A stretch of DNA of 64,000 nucleotides. It comes from Massilia putida (GTDB lineage Bacteria; Pseudomonadota; Gammaproteobacteria; Burkholderiales; Burkholderiaceae_D). The DNA lies in assembly GCF_001941825.1 (NCBI RefSeq), contig NZ_CP019038.1, forward strand, positions 4,712,001-4,776,000. Reading direction: 5' to 3'. Below, one piece after another: positions 7,411 through 15,951 of the stretch (positions are counted from its first letter, which is position 1; the number at the start of each line of letters is the position of its first letter). The notes under the pieces are model-generated. The model did no database searches. It had not been told where the DNA came from and saw only the letters and a program-made list of their open reading frames with translations. The translations under genes and the position numbers were made by a program.

Positions 7411-8101
7411 ATGGGAGCTGCGCGGGCCATGGCCCTCGTCGCCGGTTGCCTGCTGGCCGGTGCGGCCGGGGCGGCGCCGGTGTCGGAGCCAGTAAAGGTG
7501 ACGGGAGGACAGATCGTCGGCACATACGCCGACGGGATAAATCGCTATCTCGGCGTGCCGTTTGCCGCACCGCCCGTCGGCAAGCTGCGCTGGCGCCCGC
7601 CGCAGGCCGATGCGCAGGCCAAGTCGTCCATCGACCAGCTCACGAACGACTGGTGGGGCTGGCGCACGGTGTACTGGGCCGGCCGGCAGGCGCGGTACGG
7701 CCGGGCCAAGCCCTACGTCTATTATTTCGCGCACCGGCCGACGGCACCCGTGACGCCCTGCGGCTACGGCTGCGGCGCGGCCTGCTCGTGCAGTCGCCGG
7801 ATGCGAAGGACGTCCTGCCGGGGCATGGCGCCGAGATCCAGTACGTGTTCGACCATCTCGGCCAGGACGCCAGGCCGTGGTCCGCGTACGACCGCCAGCT
7901 GGCGAACCGGCTGGCCGACACCTGGGCGACTCGCGCGCGCACGGGCAGTCCGAACGGCAACGGGTTGCCGGCCTGGCCCGCGTTCGATGGGACCCGGCGA
8001 CGATCCTGCGCATCGGCGACGCCGCCGACCTGGACGCGCACGGCAAGCTGCCGGATTTCTCGCTGTTCGCGCAGCCGCCGGGTTTACGAAAACACCGCTA
8101 A
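7411..8101 (+). pseudogene. Decayed type-B carboxylesterase
   Basis: From the ATG at 7411 the frame reads a signal peptide and then the typical carboxylesterase opening (GQIVGTYADGINRYLGVPFA, then PPVGKLRWRPP). It jumps at once to C-terminal family sequence (WAGRQARYGRAKPYVYYFAH). The next family segments continue in other frames: HGAEIQYVFDHLGQ with WPAFDG, then ILRIGDAADLD and GKLPDFSLFA. The whole catalytic centre, including the nucleophile serine region, is therefore deleted, and at least two frameshifts follow. Piece order is correct for the family, so it is a relic of one gene rather than a chance mixture. Confidence 0.75.
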
Positions 8102-8161
8102 ACTGCGGCGGATTCGCGAAAGCCTGTTGAGTTCCCATCGTCGACTTTGTATAACGTCCCG

Positions 8162-10612
8162 ATGCGATTCACTCCACACATCCTTGCCGCGGCGTGCGCT
8201 TCCATCGTGCCGGTCCACGCCGCCGCGGCCCCGCATACGGTCGGCGCCGTCGTGCAAACGCTGCCGTCCGACGATGGCCTGGATCTGCGCCTGTCCAGCG
8301 GCGCACGGGTCCACGTCGGCTTCGTCACAGCCGATGTCGTGCGCGTGCGGATGACCCCCGGCGGCCGCTTCGCGCCGGACGTGTCGTATGCCATCGCCGG
8401 GACGCCGCCCACATCCAGGGCGACATTGACGACGCACGAGGCATCGGTGGAATTGCGCTCGGCCACGGGCACGCGCGTGGTGATCGGCACCAGGCCCGAG
8501 CTGGCGATCTCGGTGTACGACGGCGCCGGCAAGCTCGTCGTCGCGGACGACCCGGCCCGTCCGATGGCGTTCAACCCGGTCGACGGCACCGTCGAGACCT
8601 CGATGCGCCGCGACGACTACGAGCTGTATTACGGTTTTGGGGAAAAAACATTTCCCCTTTCTCGACATCAGCAGACCATGGTGATGTGGAACTCGGACGT
8701 GCCCGACTACCCGGCGGGCCACGATCCGTCGTATGAATCGATACCGTTCTTCATTGCCCTGCACGACGGCAAGAGCTACGGCCTGTTCTTCGACAACACG
8801 CGGCGCAGCTGGTTCGACATGGGGAAGACGGACCCGCACCGCTACAGCTTCGGCGCCGCCGGCGGCGAGCTGGATTACTACGTCTTCACAGGCGGCCCCG
8901 CGCGCACGCCGGCCGGCGTCCTGCGCGACTACACGGCGCTGACGGGCCGCGGCGCCTTGCCGCCCCTGTGGGCGCTGGGCTACCAGCAATCGCGCTGGTC
9001 GTACATGACGCAGGAACAGGTGCTGGATGTCGCCCACGAATTCCGCCGGCGCCACATCCCGGCCGACGTCATCTACCTCGATATCGACCACATGGACGGA
9101 TTCCGCGTGTTCACGTGGAATCCCAAGACGTTCCCCGATCCGAAGACGATGCTGGACCGGCTGCACGATGCGGGCTTCCACGCCGTGACCATCGTCGACC
9201 CGGGCATCAAGTTCGACGAACGCTATCCGATCTACCGCAGCGGCCGCGAACAGGGCATCTACGTGCGCAATGCCGACGGCGGCGAGTTGCACGCGAAGGT
9301 CTGGCCCGGCATCTGCGCGTTCCCGGACTTCACGTCGCCGGCGGCGCGGGCGTGGTTCGGCAGCCTGTACAAGGCGCCGCTCGACCTGGGCGTCGACGGC
9401 TTCTGGAACGACATGAACGAACCCGGCGTGTTCGCCCCCGACGATTTCAAGCAGCCGGACATCAGTCTGGGCCCGCACAAGACGTTCCCGCTCGACGCGC
9501 GGCACGCCGGCGACGGCATCCCCGGCACGCATGCGCAATACCACAACGTCTACGGCATGCAGATGGCGCGCGCCAGCTTCGAGGGATTGCGCAACCTGCG
9601 TCCGGATAAACGCCCGCTGGTGCTCACGCGTGCCGGTTTCGCCGGGGTGCAGCGCTATGCCGCCGTCTGGACGGGCGATAACTCGCCGACCTGGACCCAC
9701 CTCGCGCTGACCATCCCGATGCTCACCAATCTGTCCGTGTCGGGCGTGCCGTTCGTCGGCGCCGACGTCGGCGGCTTCATGGGCAGTCCGGGCGCGGAAC
9801 TGCACACCCGCTGGCTGCAGGCGGCGGCGCTGACGCCATACTTCCGCACGCATTCCAACGACGTCTCCGCGCCGCGCGAACCGTGGGCCTTCGGCGCCGC
9901 CTACGAACGCATCGACCGCGCCACGATCGAACTGCGCTACCGGCTGCTGCCTTACCTGTACACGCTGTTCGCGGACAACGAGCAGTCCGGCACGCCGCCG
10001 ATGCGGCCCTTGTGGTTCGCCTATCCGGGCGACGCGCGCGCGCGCCTCGTCGACGACCAGTTTCTCGCGGGCGGCGACCTGCTGGTGGCGCCGGTCCTGC
10101 ACGAGGGGCAAACGCGCCGCGACGTCTATTTCCCGCAAGGGGACACGTGGATCGACTGGTGGGACGGCACCCGTCACGCGGGCGGCACCGCCGCGCAGGT
10201 CGCCGCGCCGCTGGACCGGCTGCCGCTGTTCATCCGCGCCGGTGCCGGCGTGCCCGTCGCGCCGGTCGTGCAAAACACGGGCGAGATGAAAAACGTGCCG
10301 CTGACGATCGCCGTCGCGGCCGGCGCCGGCGGCACGAGCCACGTGTTCCAGGATGCCGGCGACGGCTACGGTTACCGCCAGGGCGCGTCGCGCACGATCA
10401 CCGTGACCCAGGACGCGCACGGCGTGCGGCTGGAGATGCCGCCCAACCGCGGTTATCAGCGCGTGGGCGCCATCGACATCATCGGCCTCGCGGCCGCGCC
10501 GGCCGGCGTCCGCATCGACGGCGAGCCTGCGCGCGACGTCCACTTCGACGCGGCGACGCGGCGCCTGCGCATCGCGCTGCCAAATGAAAACGTGAAGCGC
10601 GTCGAGTTCTAA
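8162..10612 (+). CDS. Exported glycoside hydrolase family 31 (alpha-glucosidase-like)
   Basis: An 816-residue GH31 enzyme that hydrolyses alpha-glycosidic bonds by retention. The ATG at 8162 opens a signal peptide (MRFTPHILAAACASIVPVHA); a TTG five codons earlier is possible. The substrate-binding loop YLDIDHMDGFRVFTWN is present. The nucleophile is Asp417 in DGFWNDMNEPGVF and the acid/base is Asp506 in WTGDNSPTW. A beta-sandwich N-terminal domain (with GFGEKTFPLSR) and C-terminal beta domains complete the usual layout. Export suggests periplasmic breakdown of oligosaccharides; exact specificity is not readable. Its stop overlaps that of the convergent AraC gene. Confidence 0.93.
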   Translation: MRFTPHILAAACASIVPVHAAAAPHTVGAVVQTLPSDDGLDLRLSSGARVHVGFVTADVVRVRMTPGGRFAPDVSYAIAGTPPTSRATLTTHEASVELRSATGTRVVIGTRPELAISVYDGAGKLVVADDPARPMAFNPVDGTVETSMRRDDYELYYGFGEKTFPLSRHQQTMVMWNSDVPDYPAGHDPSYESIPFFIALHDGKSYGLFFDNTRRSWFDMGKTDPHRYSFGAAGGELDYYVFTGGPARTPAGVLRDYTALTGRGALPPLWALGYQQSRWSYMTQEQVLDVAHEFRRRHIPADVIYLDIDHMDGFRVFTWNPKTFPDPKTMLDRLHDAGFHAVTIVDPGIKFDERYPIYRSGREQGIYVRNADGGELHAKVWPGICAFPDFTSPAARAWFGSLYKAPLDLGVDGFWNDMNEPGVFAPDDFKQPDISLGPHKTFPLDARHAGDGIPGTHAQYHNVYGMQMARASFEGLRNLRPDKRPLVLTRAGFAGVQRYAAVWTGDNSPTWTHLALTIPMLTNLSVSGVPFVGADVGGFMGSPGAELHTRWLQAAALTPYFRTHSNDVSAPREPWAFGAAYERIDRATIELRYRLLPYLYTLFADNEQSGTPPMRPLWFAYPGDARARLVDDQFLAGGDLLVAPVLHEGQTRRDVYFPQGDTWIDWWDGTRHAGGTAAQVAAPLDRLPLFIRAGAGVPVAPVVQNTGEMKNVPLTIAVAAGAGGTSHVFQDAGDGYGYRQGASRTITVTQDAHGVRLEMPPNRGYQRVGAIDIIGLAAAPAGVRIDGEPARDVHFDAATRRLRIALPNENVKRVEF

Positions 10613-11442
10613 CCGCGGATCTGCGAAGGGCCCAACCCCAGCAGCCGGCGCATCCAGCGCGCCATGTGGCTCGGATGCGCGAAGCCGGCTTCCAGGGCGA
10701 TCTCCGTGATGCTCTGTTTCCCCTCGAGCAGGCGCAGGCGCGCCCGTTCGACGCGGCGCTCGAGCACGAACCGGTGGACCGGCACGCCCACCGCCTGCTT
10801 GAACAGGGCCTTGAAATGCGACGGGCTGAATTCCGCGACGGCCGCGAGTTCGGCCAGGGTGAGCTCCTGGTCCAGATGGGCATCGATGTATTCGATGACG
10901 CGGCGCAGGCGCCATGCGGGCAAAGCCAGTGCCGGCGGCGGGTTCGTGATGCGTGACTGCAGGGCGACCAGGCGCACGGCAAGCGCCGAGGCGAGACTGT
11001 CGGCGAACAGCCGGCCGCCCGGGGAGCCGGCATGCTCCTCGGCCTGCATCATCCAGCCGATGCGTTCGATTTGCGGATCGCGGATGTGGATGGCCGGCGC
11101 GAGGTCGAAGCTGCCCGCGCCCGGGCCCATCTCGTGGGCCGTGGCGCGCAGATGCGCGGGCGCCAGCCGCAACAGCAGCGAAGTCGCCGGCTGCGACATC
11201 GTCCAGCGCGTACTCGACCCGCCGGGCACCACGCAAAACTGCCCATGCAGCCGCACGCCCTGGCGCTCGGCTCTGCCGGCCCGGTACGACACGGGCACCG
11301 GCGCACCGAGGTGGAGGCACAGCACGTGACGCTCATCCACGGGCGAATCGAACCGTCCCGGCGGGACGGGCGACGTCAGCACGTCGAGGAGCGGCAGCGG
11401 GGTGGCGGCAGGGCTGGGATAGCATGCGGGTCTGTCGATCAT
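10609..11442 (-). CDS. AraC-family transcriptional regulator
   Basis: A 277-residue activator-type regulator. The last 100 residues carry the double helix-turn-helix of the AraC family (ELTLAELAAVAEFSPSHFKA and ITEIALEAGFAHPSHMARW). The N-terminal half is a variable ligand-sensing domain with no clear match. It is divergent from the Tat-signal alpha/beta hydrolase gene, which is the most likely target, and convergent with the GH31 gene. The ATG at 11442 gives a full-length protein. The inducer is unknown. Confidence 0.88.
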   Translation of the reverse strand: MIDRPACYPSPAATPLPLLDVLTSPVPPGRFDSPVDERHVLCLHLGAPVPVSYRAGRAERQGVRLHGQFCVVPGGSSTRWTMSQPATSLLLRLAPAHLRATAHEMGPGAGSFDLAPAIHIRDPQIERIGWMMQAEEHAGSPGGRLFADSLASALAVRLVALQSRITNPPPALALPAWRLRRVIEYIDAHLDQELTLAELAAVAEFSPSHFKALFKQAVGVPVHRFVLERRVERARLRLLEGKQSITEIALEAGFAHPSHMARWMRRLLGLGPSQIRG

Positions 11443-11575
11443 CGCAACCTCCGGATAGGCGTTTCGTCAATGTACCGGAAATCATCCGCCTGTGTCCGGA
11501 ATCGGCCGAAGATGCGCGCCGGGCGGCGATGGCGCCGCTAGCATCCTTCCATGTCCACATATCGAAGGAGAGCTC

Positions 11576-12511
11576 ATGAAACGCAGGGATTTCTTGCAGT
11601 TGGCCGGTGCCGCCGTCGCGGCTTGCGGTGCGCACGCGGCGGAGGCGCCGACCGAGGTGGAACGCTACCGCCAGGCGCGGCGCTTCGCCGACCTGCCGTT
11701 CGGCCGCATCGCCTATGTCGAGCGCGGCACGGGCGGGGCGGCGCTGTTCCTGCACGGCGCCCCGTTGAACGGTTTTCAATGGCGCGGCGCGCTCGACCGC
11801 CTGTCGCCTTACCGACGCTGCATCGCGCCGGATTTCATGGGCCTCGGCTACTCGCAGATCCCCGAGCGCCAATCGGTCGCGCCCGCCGCCCAGGTGGCGA
11901 TGCTGGGGGCATTGCTGGATGCGCTGCACGTCGACCGGGCCGACATCGTCGCGTCCGACAGCGGCGGCGCGGTCGCACAGTTGTTCCTGGCCCGATATCC
12001 GGGGCGCGTACGCACGATGCTGCTGACGGACTGCGACACCGAGCCGAACAGCCCGCCGCCGATGATCAAACCGGTACTCGATATGGCGAACGCCGGCACG
12101 CTCGCTGACGACACGGCGAAATGGCTGACCGACAAGAATCTGGCGCGCTCGACTTTCGGCGCGGCCGTGTACCACGATCCTGCGATTCTCACGGACGACG
12201 TCATCGCGTATTACGTCTCGCCGATGGTGAGCACGCCATTGCGGCGCAAGCAGTACCACGACTTTCACAAGGCGCTGGCGCCGAACCCGCTGGCGGGCAT
12301 CGAGGCTACGCTCAGGCGCAGCATGGTGCCGGTGCGGATGGTGTGGGGGAGCAAAGATACGATCTTTCCCGTGGCCGATGCAGCTTATCTAGACCGCATT
12401 TTTCCACGGTCGTTGGGTGTGCGTCAGGTTCCCGAGGGGAAGCTATTTTTTCAGGAGGAGTTTCCTGATGTGATTGCGGAAGAGGCGTTGCGCTTATGGC
12501 GCGCGAGTTGA
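11576..12511 (+). CDS. Exported alpha/beta hydrolase with possible missing His
   Basis: A 311-residue alpha/beta hydrolase whose start (MKRRDFLQLAGAAVAA) looks like a twin-arginine-type signal, although one position differs from the strict consensus. The ATG at 11576 has a GAAGGAG ribosome site. The nucleophile elbow ASDSGGAVAQ gives Ser129, and the acid is likely in WGSKDTIFP. At the usual histidine position, before FFQEE, the sequence reads GKLFFQEE with Leu290. The catalytic histidine is therefore either elsewhere or missing. It is divergent from an AraC regulator, which probably controls it. Confidence 0.83.
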   Translation: MKRRDFLQLAGAAVAACGAHAAEAPTEVERYRQARRFADLPFGRIAYVERGTGGAALFLHGAPLNGFQWRGALDRLSPYRRCIAPDFMGLGYSQIPERQSVAPAAQVAMLGALLDALHVDRADIVASDSGGAVAQLFLARYPGRVRTMLLTDCDTEPNSPPPMIKPVLDMANAGTLADDTAKWLTDKNLARSTFGAAVYHDPAILTDDVIAYYVSPMVSTPLRRKQYHDFHKALAPNPLAGIEATLRRSMVPVRMVWGSKDTIFPVADAAYLDRIFPRSLGVRQVPEGKLFFQEEFPDVIAEEALRLWRAS

Positions 12512-12645
12512 ACCGGCATCGGCCGCGCGGCGCATCGTCGTCAACGCCCGCCGGTTCGACGACTTCGACGCCGCCAGCGCCGAAGTATCTGTTATCGATG
12601 GCAAGCAACTGGGGTGATCGCCGCAGCTTCTATGGACGAAAAAAA

Positions 12646-12670
12646 ATGCCGGGCGAACCGGCATTTTTTT
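12646..12670. terminator. Bidirectional rho-independent terminator
   Basis: A 7-bp stem (ATGCCGG/CCGGCAT) with GCGAA loop is flanked by an A-run before and a T-run after. It can therefore end the hydrolase transcript on the plus strand and the DUF1059/tRNA-like transcript on the minus strand. Confidence 0.8.
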
Positions 12671-12678
12671 GAATTCTT

Positions 12679-12729
12679 TGGTGGCCCGGGACGGAACCGA
12701 ACCACCGACAGAAGGATTGTCAATCCTCA
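12679..12729 (-). pseudogene. tRNA-Phe 3' half, partial duplicate
   Basis: Read on the minus strand, 51 nt match the 3' part of the tRNA-Phe gene at 13216-13291, from the anticodon stem through the T-arm to the encoded CCA, with a handful of differences. The anticodon loop reads GAC instead of GAA. The 5' half (acceptor strand and D-arm) is replaced by the 3' end of the DUF1059 gene, whose stop codon lies inside the fragment. It cannot form a normal tRNA. This is the kind of footprint left by integration at a tRNA gene. Confidence 0.75.
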
Positions 12730-12978
12730 GTGCGCGAGCGGGGCGCCAGGGCCGGCGCTGCTGGTTTGCCCACTCACGGGCAGATGTTCGGGCGGCATGC
12801 CATCCTTGAACAACTGGCGGAGCTGCTGGCGCAGCTCTGGCGTATCGTCGTGATGGTGCACCGAAACCGCATGGTCGACAGCGGCTTGCAATAACTCTTC
12901 CTCGCTGTCGGCCGAGATGGCGACAGTGCAATGCATGTCGCTTGGAAACTCCCGGCAATCGATGAATTTGCGCGTCAT
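12727..12978 (-). CDS. DUF1059 small protein
   Basis: An 83-residue protein starting MTRKFIDCREFPSDMHCTVA, with the DUF1059 pattern: an N-terminal cysteine pair, the segment ADSEEELLQAAVDHAVSVHH and the helix TPELRQQLRQLFKDG. Some relatives are annotated as small metal-binding proteins, but function is unproven. The ATG at 12978 is preceded by AAAGGAGCCG, a good ribosome site. The last codons overlap the tRNA-Phe fragment, so the natural C terminus may have been replaced at a recombination junction. Confidence 0.8.
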   Translation of the reverse strand: MTRKFIDCREFPSDMHCTVAISADSEEELLQAAVDHAVSVHHHDDTPELRQQLRQLFKDGMPPEHLPVSGQTSSAGPGAPLAH

Positions 12979-13170
12979 GATCGGCTCCTTTACTCGATGA
13001 GCGGGCAGCGTGCCCGCTGGTTTCAGTATAGGCAGGCGGTGTCGTTTGCGCCGCAAACGTGCCAGTCGTGGCCAGCGATGGGCTCATCGAAGCGGCCCCG
13101 AGATCGATCATCGAGCACCGACGGGGCGGGTCTGTCCGAGACTGCCCGATTTGCGCGACTGTTCGGAAAA

Positions 13171-13200
13171 CAAAAACGCCGACCAGCATGGGTCGGCGTT
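13171..13200 (-). terminator. Terminator of the tRNA-Phe gene
   Basis: A 10-bp stem (13175-13184 with 13191-13200) followed, on the minus strand, by a short T-run, located 15 nt after the tRNA 3' end. It is a standard intrinsic terminator. Confidence 0.8.
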
Positions 13201-13215
13201 CTCGCTTTGAATCTT

Positions 13216-13291
13216 TGGTGGCCCGGGGCGGAATCGAACCACCGACACAAGGATTTTCAATCCTCTGCTCTACCAACTGAGCTACCAGGCC
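13216..13291 (-). tRNA. tRNA-Phe (GAA)
   Basis: A 76-nt cloverleaf with encoded CCA. The acceptor stem GGCCTGG pairs with CCGGGCC (one T-G wobble), the D-arm reads AGCTCAGTTGGTAGAGC, the anticodon loop is TTGAAAA (anticodon GAA) and the T-arm has GGTTCGATTCC. All invariant positions are present. Confidence 0.97.
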
Positions 13292-13423
13292 AAAGGAGGC
13301 ATGATTATAGCGACGGGTTTGCGAAGTCGCAAGACCTGTCGAGCAAATTCCGCAACCGGCGGGACAGGATGCCCGTCCCGTCCGCCGAAAGCAGCCCCCG
13401 GTGAAGCGTCTATAATGTGTGTC

Positions 13424-14662
13424 ATGAGCACACAAACCACTTCCTCCGCACATTATCGCAACGTCGCCCGCCGCAGCGACGTCTGCATCGTCGGCAATGG
13501 CGCCATCGCCAAGACGGCGGCGCTGGGCTTGTCGCAGGCCGGGCACAGCGTCACGCTGCTCGTGCCGCCCGCGCGTCCGGATGCGCCGCAAGCGTCGTCC
13601 GGCGGCGAAAAGCCCTGGGACGTGCGCGTGTACGCACTCAACCACACGGCACATACCCTGTTGTCGTCTCTTAAAGTCTGGGGCGCGCTCGACATGGCGC
13701 GCGTGGCGCCCGTCGACGCGATGGAGGTGCAGGGCGACGGCGAGCGGGGCGGCCATCTCGGCTTCGACGCGTTCGGCGCCCACGCCGGTGCGCTCGCGTG
13801 GATCGTCGAGGACAGCAACCTGAACCAGGCGCTCGACGCGGCGCTGCGCTTCGCCCAGAACGTCGAGACCGTTACCGGAAGCGCCTGCCGGATCGTGAGC
13901 GGCACGGACAACGTCGAGGTCGAACTGGAAGACGGCAGGGTGCTCTCGGCCCAGCTGCTCGTCGGCGCCGACGGGCGCGATTCGTGGGTGCGCGGACAGT
14001 GCGACATCGGCATCGATTACCGCGCCTACCACCAGCGCGCCATCGTGGCGAATTTTTCCTGCGAAAAGCCGCACCACAACGTCGCCTATCAATGGTTCAC
14101 CTGCAAGGACGGGGTGATCGCGCTGCTGCCGCTGCCGGGCAATAAGGTGTCCCTGGTCTGGTCGGCGCCCGATACGCTGGCCGACACCATCATGAACGAA
14201 TCGCTGGGCGAGCTGGCAATCCGCCTGGGCGAGTATTCGGAAAGCAAGCTGGGCCTGCTGAAACCCCTGCAGCCGGAAGACGTCAAGGCGATCCCGCTGG
14301 CGCTCGTGCGCCCGCACGCGGTCACGGCGCCGCGCGTGGTGCTGGTCGGCGACGCCGCCCATGCCGTGCATCCGCTGGCCGGGCACGGCATGAACCTGGG
14401 CTTCGGCGACATCGTCGACCTGCTCGACACCATCGCCGCGCGCGACGCGCATCAGGGCATCGGCGACGAGCGCGTGCTGGCCCGCTACGCTAGAGCGCGC
14501 AAGGAAGACGTGTTGCTGATGCAACTGGCCACGGATGGCCTGGAACGTCTTTTCGGCGCAAATCTGGAGCCGGTGCGCGTGGTTCGCAATTTGGGATTAA
14601 ACTTGCTGGATAAGTTGCCCTTGGTCAAGCGACGGCTGATCGCCCATGCGATGGGCAGGTAA
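13424..14662 (+). CDS. UbiH/UbiF-type FAD-dependent hydroxylase
   Basis: A 412-residue flavoprotein monooxygenase of the UbiH/UbiF/VisC family, which hydroxylates the ubiquinone ring. The N-terminal dinucleotide fold is CIVGNGAIAKTAALGL, the middle motif is VGADGRDSWVR and the second FAD motif is VLVGDAAHAVHPLAGHGMN. Which ring position it modifies cannot be read from sequence. The ATG at 13424 is chosen over one at 13415 because it better fits the family. The gene starts 132 nt after the tRNA-Phe gene and is followed 29 nt later by dsbC. Confidence 0.9.
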   Translation: MSTQTTSSAHYRNVARRSDVCIVGNGAIAKTAALGLSQAGHSVTLLVPPARPDAPQASSGGEKPWDVRVYALNHTAHTLLSSLKVWGALDMARVAPVDAMEVQGDGERGGHLGFDAFGAHAGALAWIVEDSNLNQALDAALRFAQNVETVTGSACRIVSGTDNVEVELEDGRVLSAQLLVGADGRDSWVRGQCDIGIDYRAYHQRAIVANFSCEKPHHNVAYQWFTCKDGVIALLPLPGNKVSLVWSAPDTLADTIMNESLGELAIRLGEYSESKLGLLKPLQPEDVKAIPLALVRPHAVTAPRVVLVGDAAHAVHPLAGHGMNLGFGDIVDLLDTIAARDAHQGIGDERVLARYARARKEDVLLMQLATDGLERLFGANLEPVRVVRNLGLNLLDKLPLVKRRLIAHAMGR

Positions 14663-14691
14663 CGTGCCAAATCTTTAAGGAATTATTATTC

Positions 14692-15414
14692 ATGGGTAAA
14701 ACAAAGCTCGCCGTCCTGCTGGCGACCGGCCTGATCACGTCGTGCGTCGGCGCGCAGAACTCGGTCGAAGCGAATATCAAGAAGGCGATCGAGCCGCGCC
14801 TGGGCGGCGCCAAGATCGAATCGATCAAGGAAACGCCGTATGCCGGCCTGTACGAGCTGCGCGTCGCCGGCGACATCCTGTACACGGACAAGAAGGGCGA
14901 ATACCTGATCATCGGCCACGTCTACGATGCCAAGTCGACGCGCGACCTGACGCGCGAGCGCATCGACGACATCAACAAGATCAAGTTCTCCGACCTGCCG
15001 CTGGGCGACGCCATCAAGCAGGTCAAGGGCGACGGCAAGCGCGTGATCGCGGTGTTCGAGGATCCGAACTGCGGCTACTGCAAGCGCCTGCGCCAGACGA
15101 CGCTGAAGGACATGGACAACGTGACGATCTACACGTTCCTGTACAACATCCTGTCGCCGGACTCGTTCGAGAAGTCGAAGAACGTCTGGTGTGCGCCGGA
15201 CCGCGCCAAGGCCTGGGACGACTGGATGATCAACGGCAAACCGGCGCCGGCCGCGCCCGCGAGCTGCGAGTCGCCTAACGAGAAAGTGCTGGCACTGGGC
15301 CAGAAACTGCACATCACCGGCACGCCGGCGATCTTTTTCTCCGACGGCAGCCGGATCCCGGGCGCCGTCGACCAGAAGACGCTCGAGGCCAAACTGGCTT
15401 CCCTCAAGCAGTAA
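14692..15414 (+). CDS. dsbC: Thiol:disulfide interchange protein DsbC
   Basis: A 240-residue periplasmic disulfide isomerase. A signal peptide ([20 protein letters not shown]) leads into the small dimerisation domain, followed by a thioredoxin fold with the active site CGYC at residues 127-130 and the cis-proline loop TGTPAIFF. Two more cysteines (VWCAPD and ASCESP) match the structural disulfide of DsbC. It shuffles wrongly paired disulfides in exported proteins and needs DsbD, not seen here, for electrons. It is probably co-transcribed with the Ubi-type hydroxylase gene, an order common in this group as far as I recall. Confidence 0.93.
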   Translation: MGKTKLAVLLATGLITSCVGAQNSVEANIKKAIEPRLGGAKIESIKETPYAGLYELRVAGDILYTDKKGEYLIIGHVYDAKSTRDLTRERIDDINKIKFSDLPLGDAIKQVKGDGKRVIAVFEDPNCGYCKRLRQTTLKDMDNVTIYTFLYNILSPDSFEKSKNVWCAPDRAKAWDDWMINGKPAPAAPASCESPNEKVLALGQKLHITGTPAIFFSDGSRIPGAVDQKTLEAKLASLKQ

Positions 15415-15418
15415 TCCA

Positions 15419-15443
15419 AGCCCGGCACCGCCGGGCTTTTTTT
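15419..15443 (+). terminator. Rho-independent terminator after dsbC
   Basis: An 8-bp stem (AGCCCGGC/GCCGGGCT) with a 3-nt loop and a seven-T run, beginning 4 nt past the dsbC stop. Confidence 0.9.
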
Positions 15444-15482
15444 GCAATACCCGATCACCAAAAACCAGAACAGGGAGAAGTC

Positions 15483-15941
<459 letters not shown>

Positions 15942-15951
15942 GGAGGCCCGC

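Noticed and set aside
8084..11320. A 1078-codon open frame on the minus strand across the GH31 and AraC genes
   Set aside because: It is antisense to a clear GH31 gene, has Arg/His/Ala-rich shadow composition and no domain. Long open antisense frames are normal in DNA this GC-rich.
12512..12640. A possible gene remnant after the Tat-type hydrolase (one frame reads RIVVNARRFDDFDAAS)
   Set aside because: The stretch is short and I could not connect it to any family; recorded only as unexplained.
13411..13424. TATAAT 8 nt before the Ubi-type hydroxylase ATG, suggesting a leaderless transcript
   Set aside because: No -35 hexamer is present at suitable distance, so the match may be chance.
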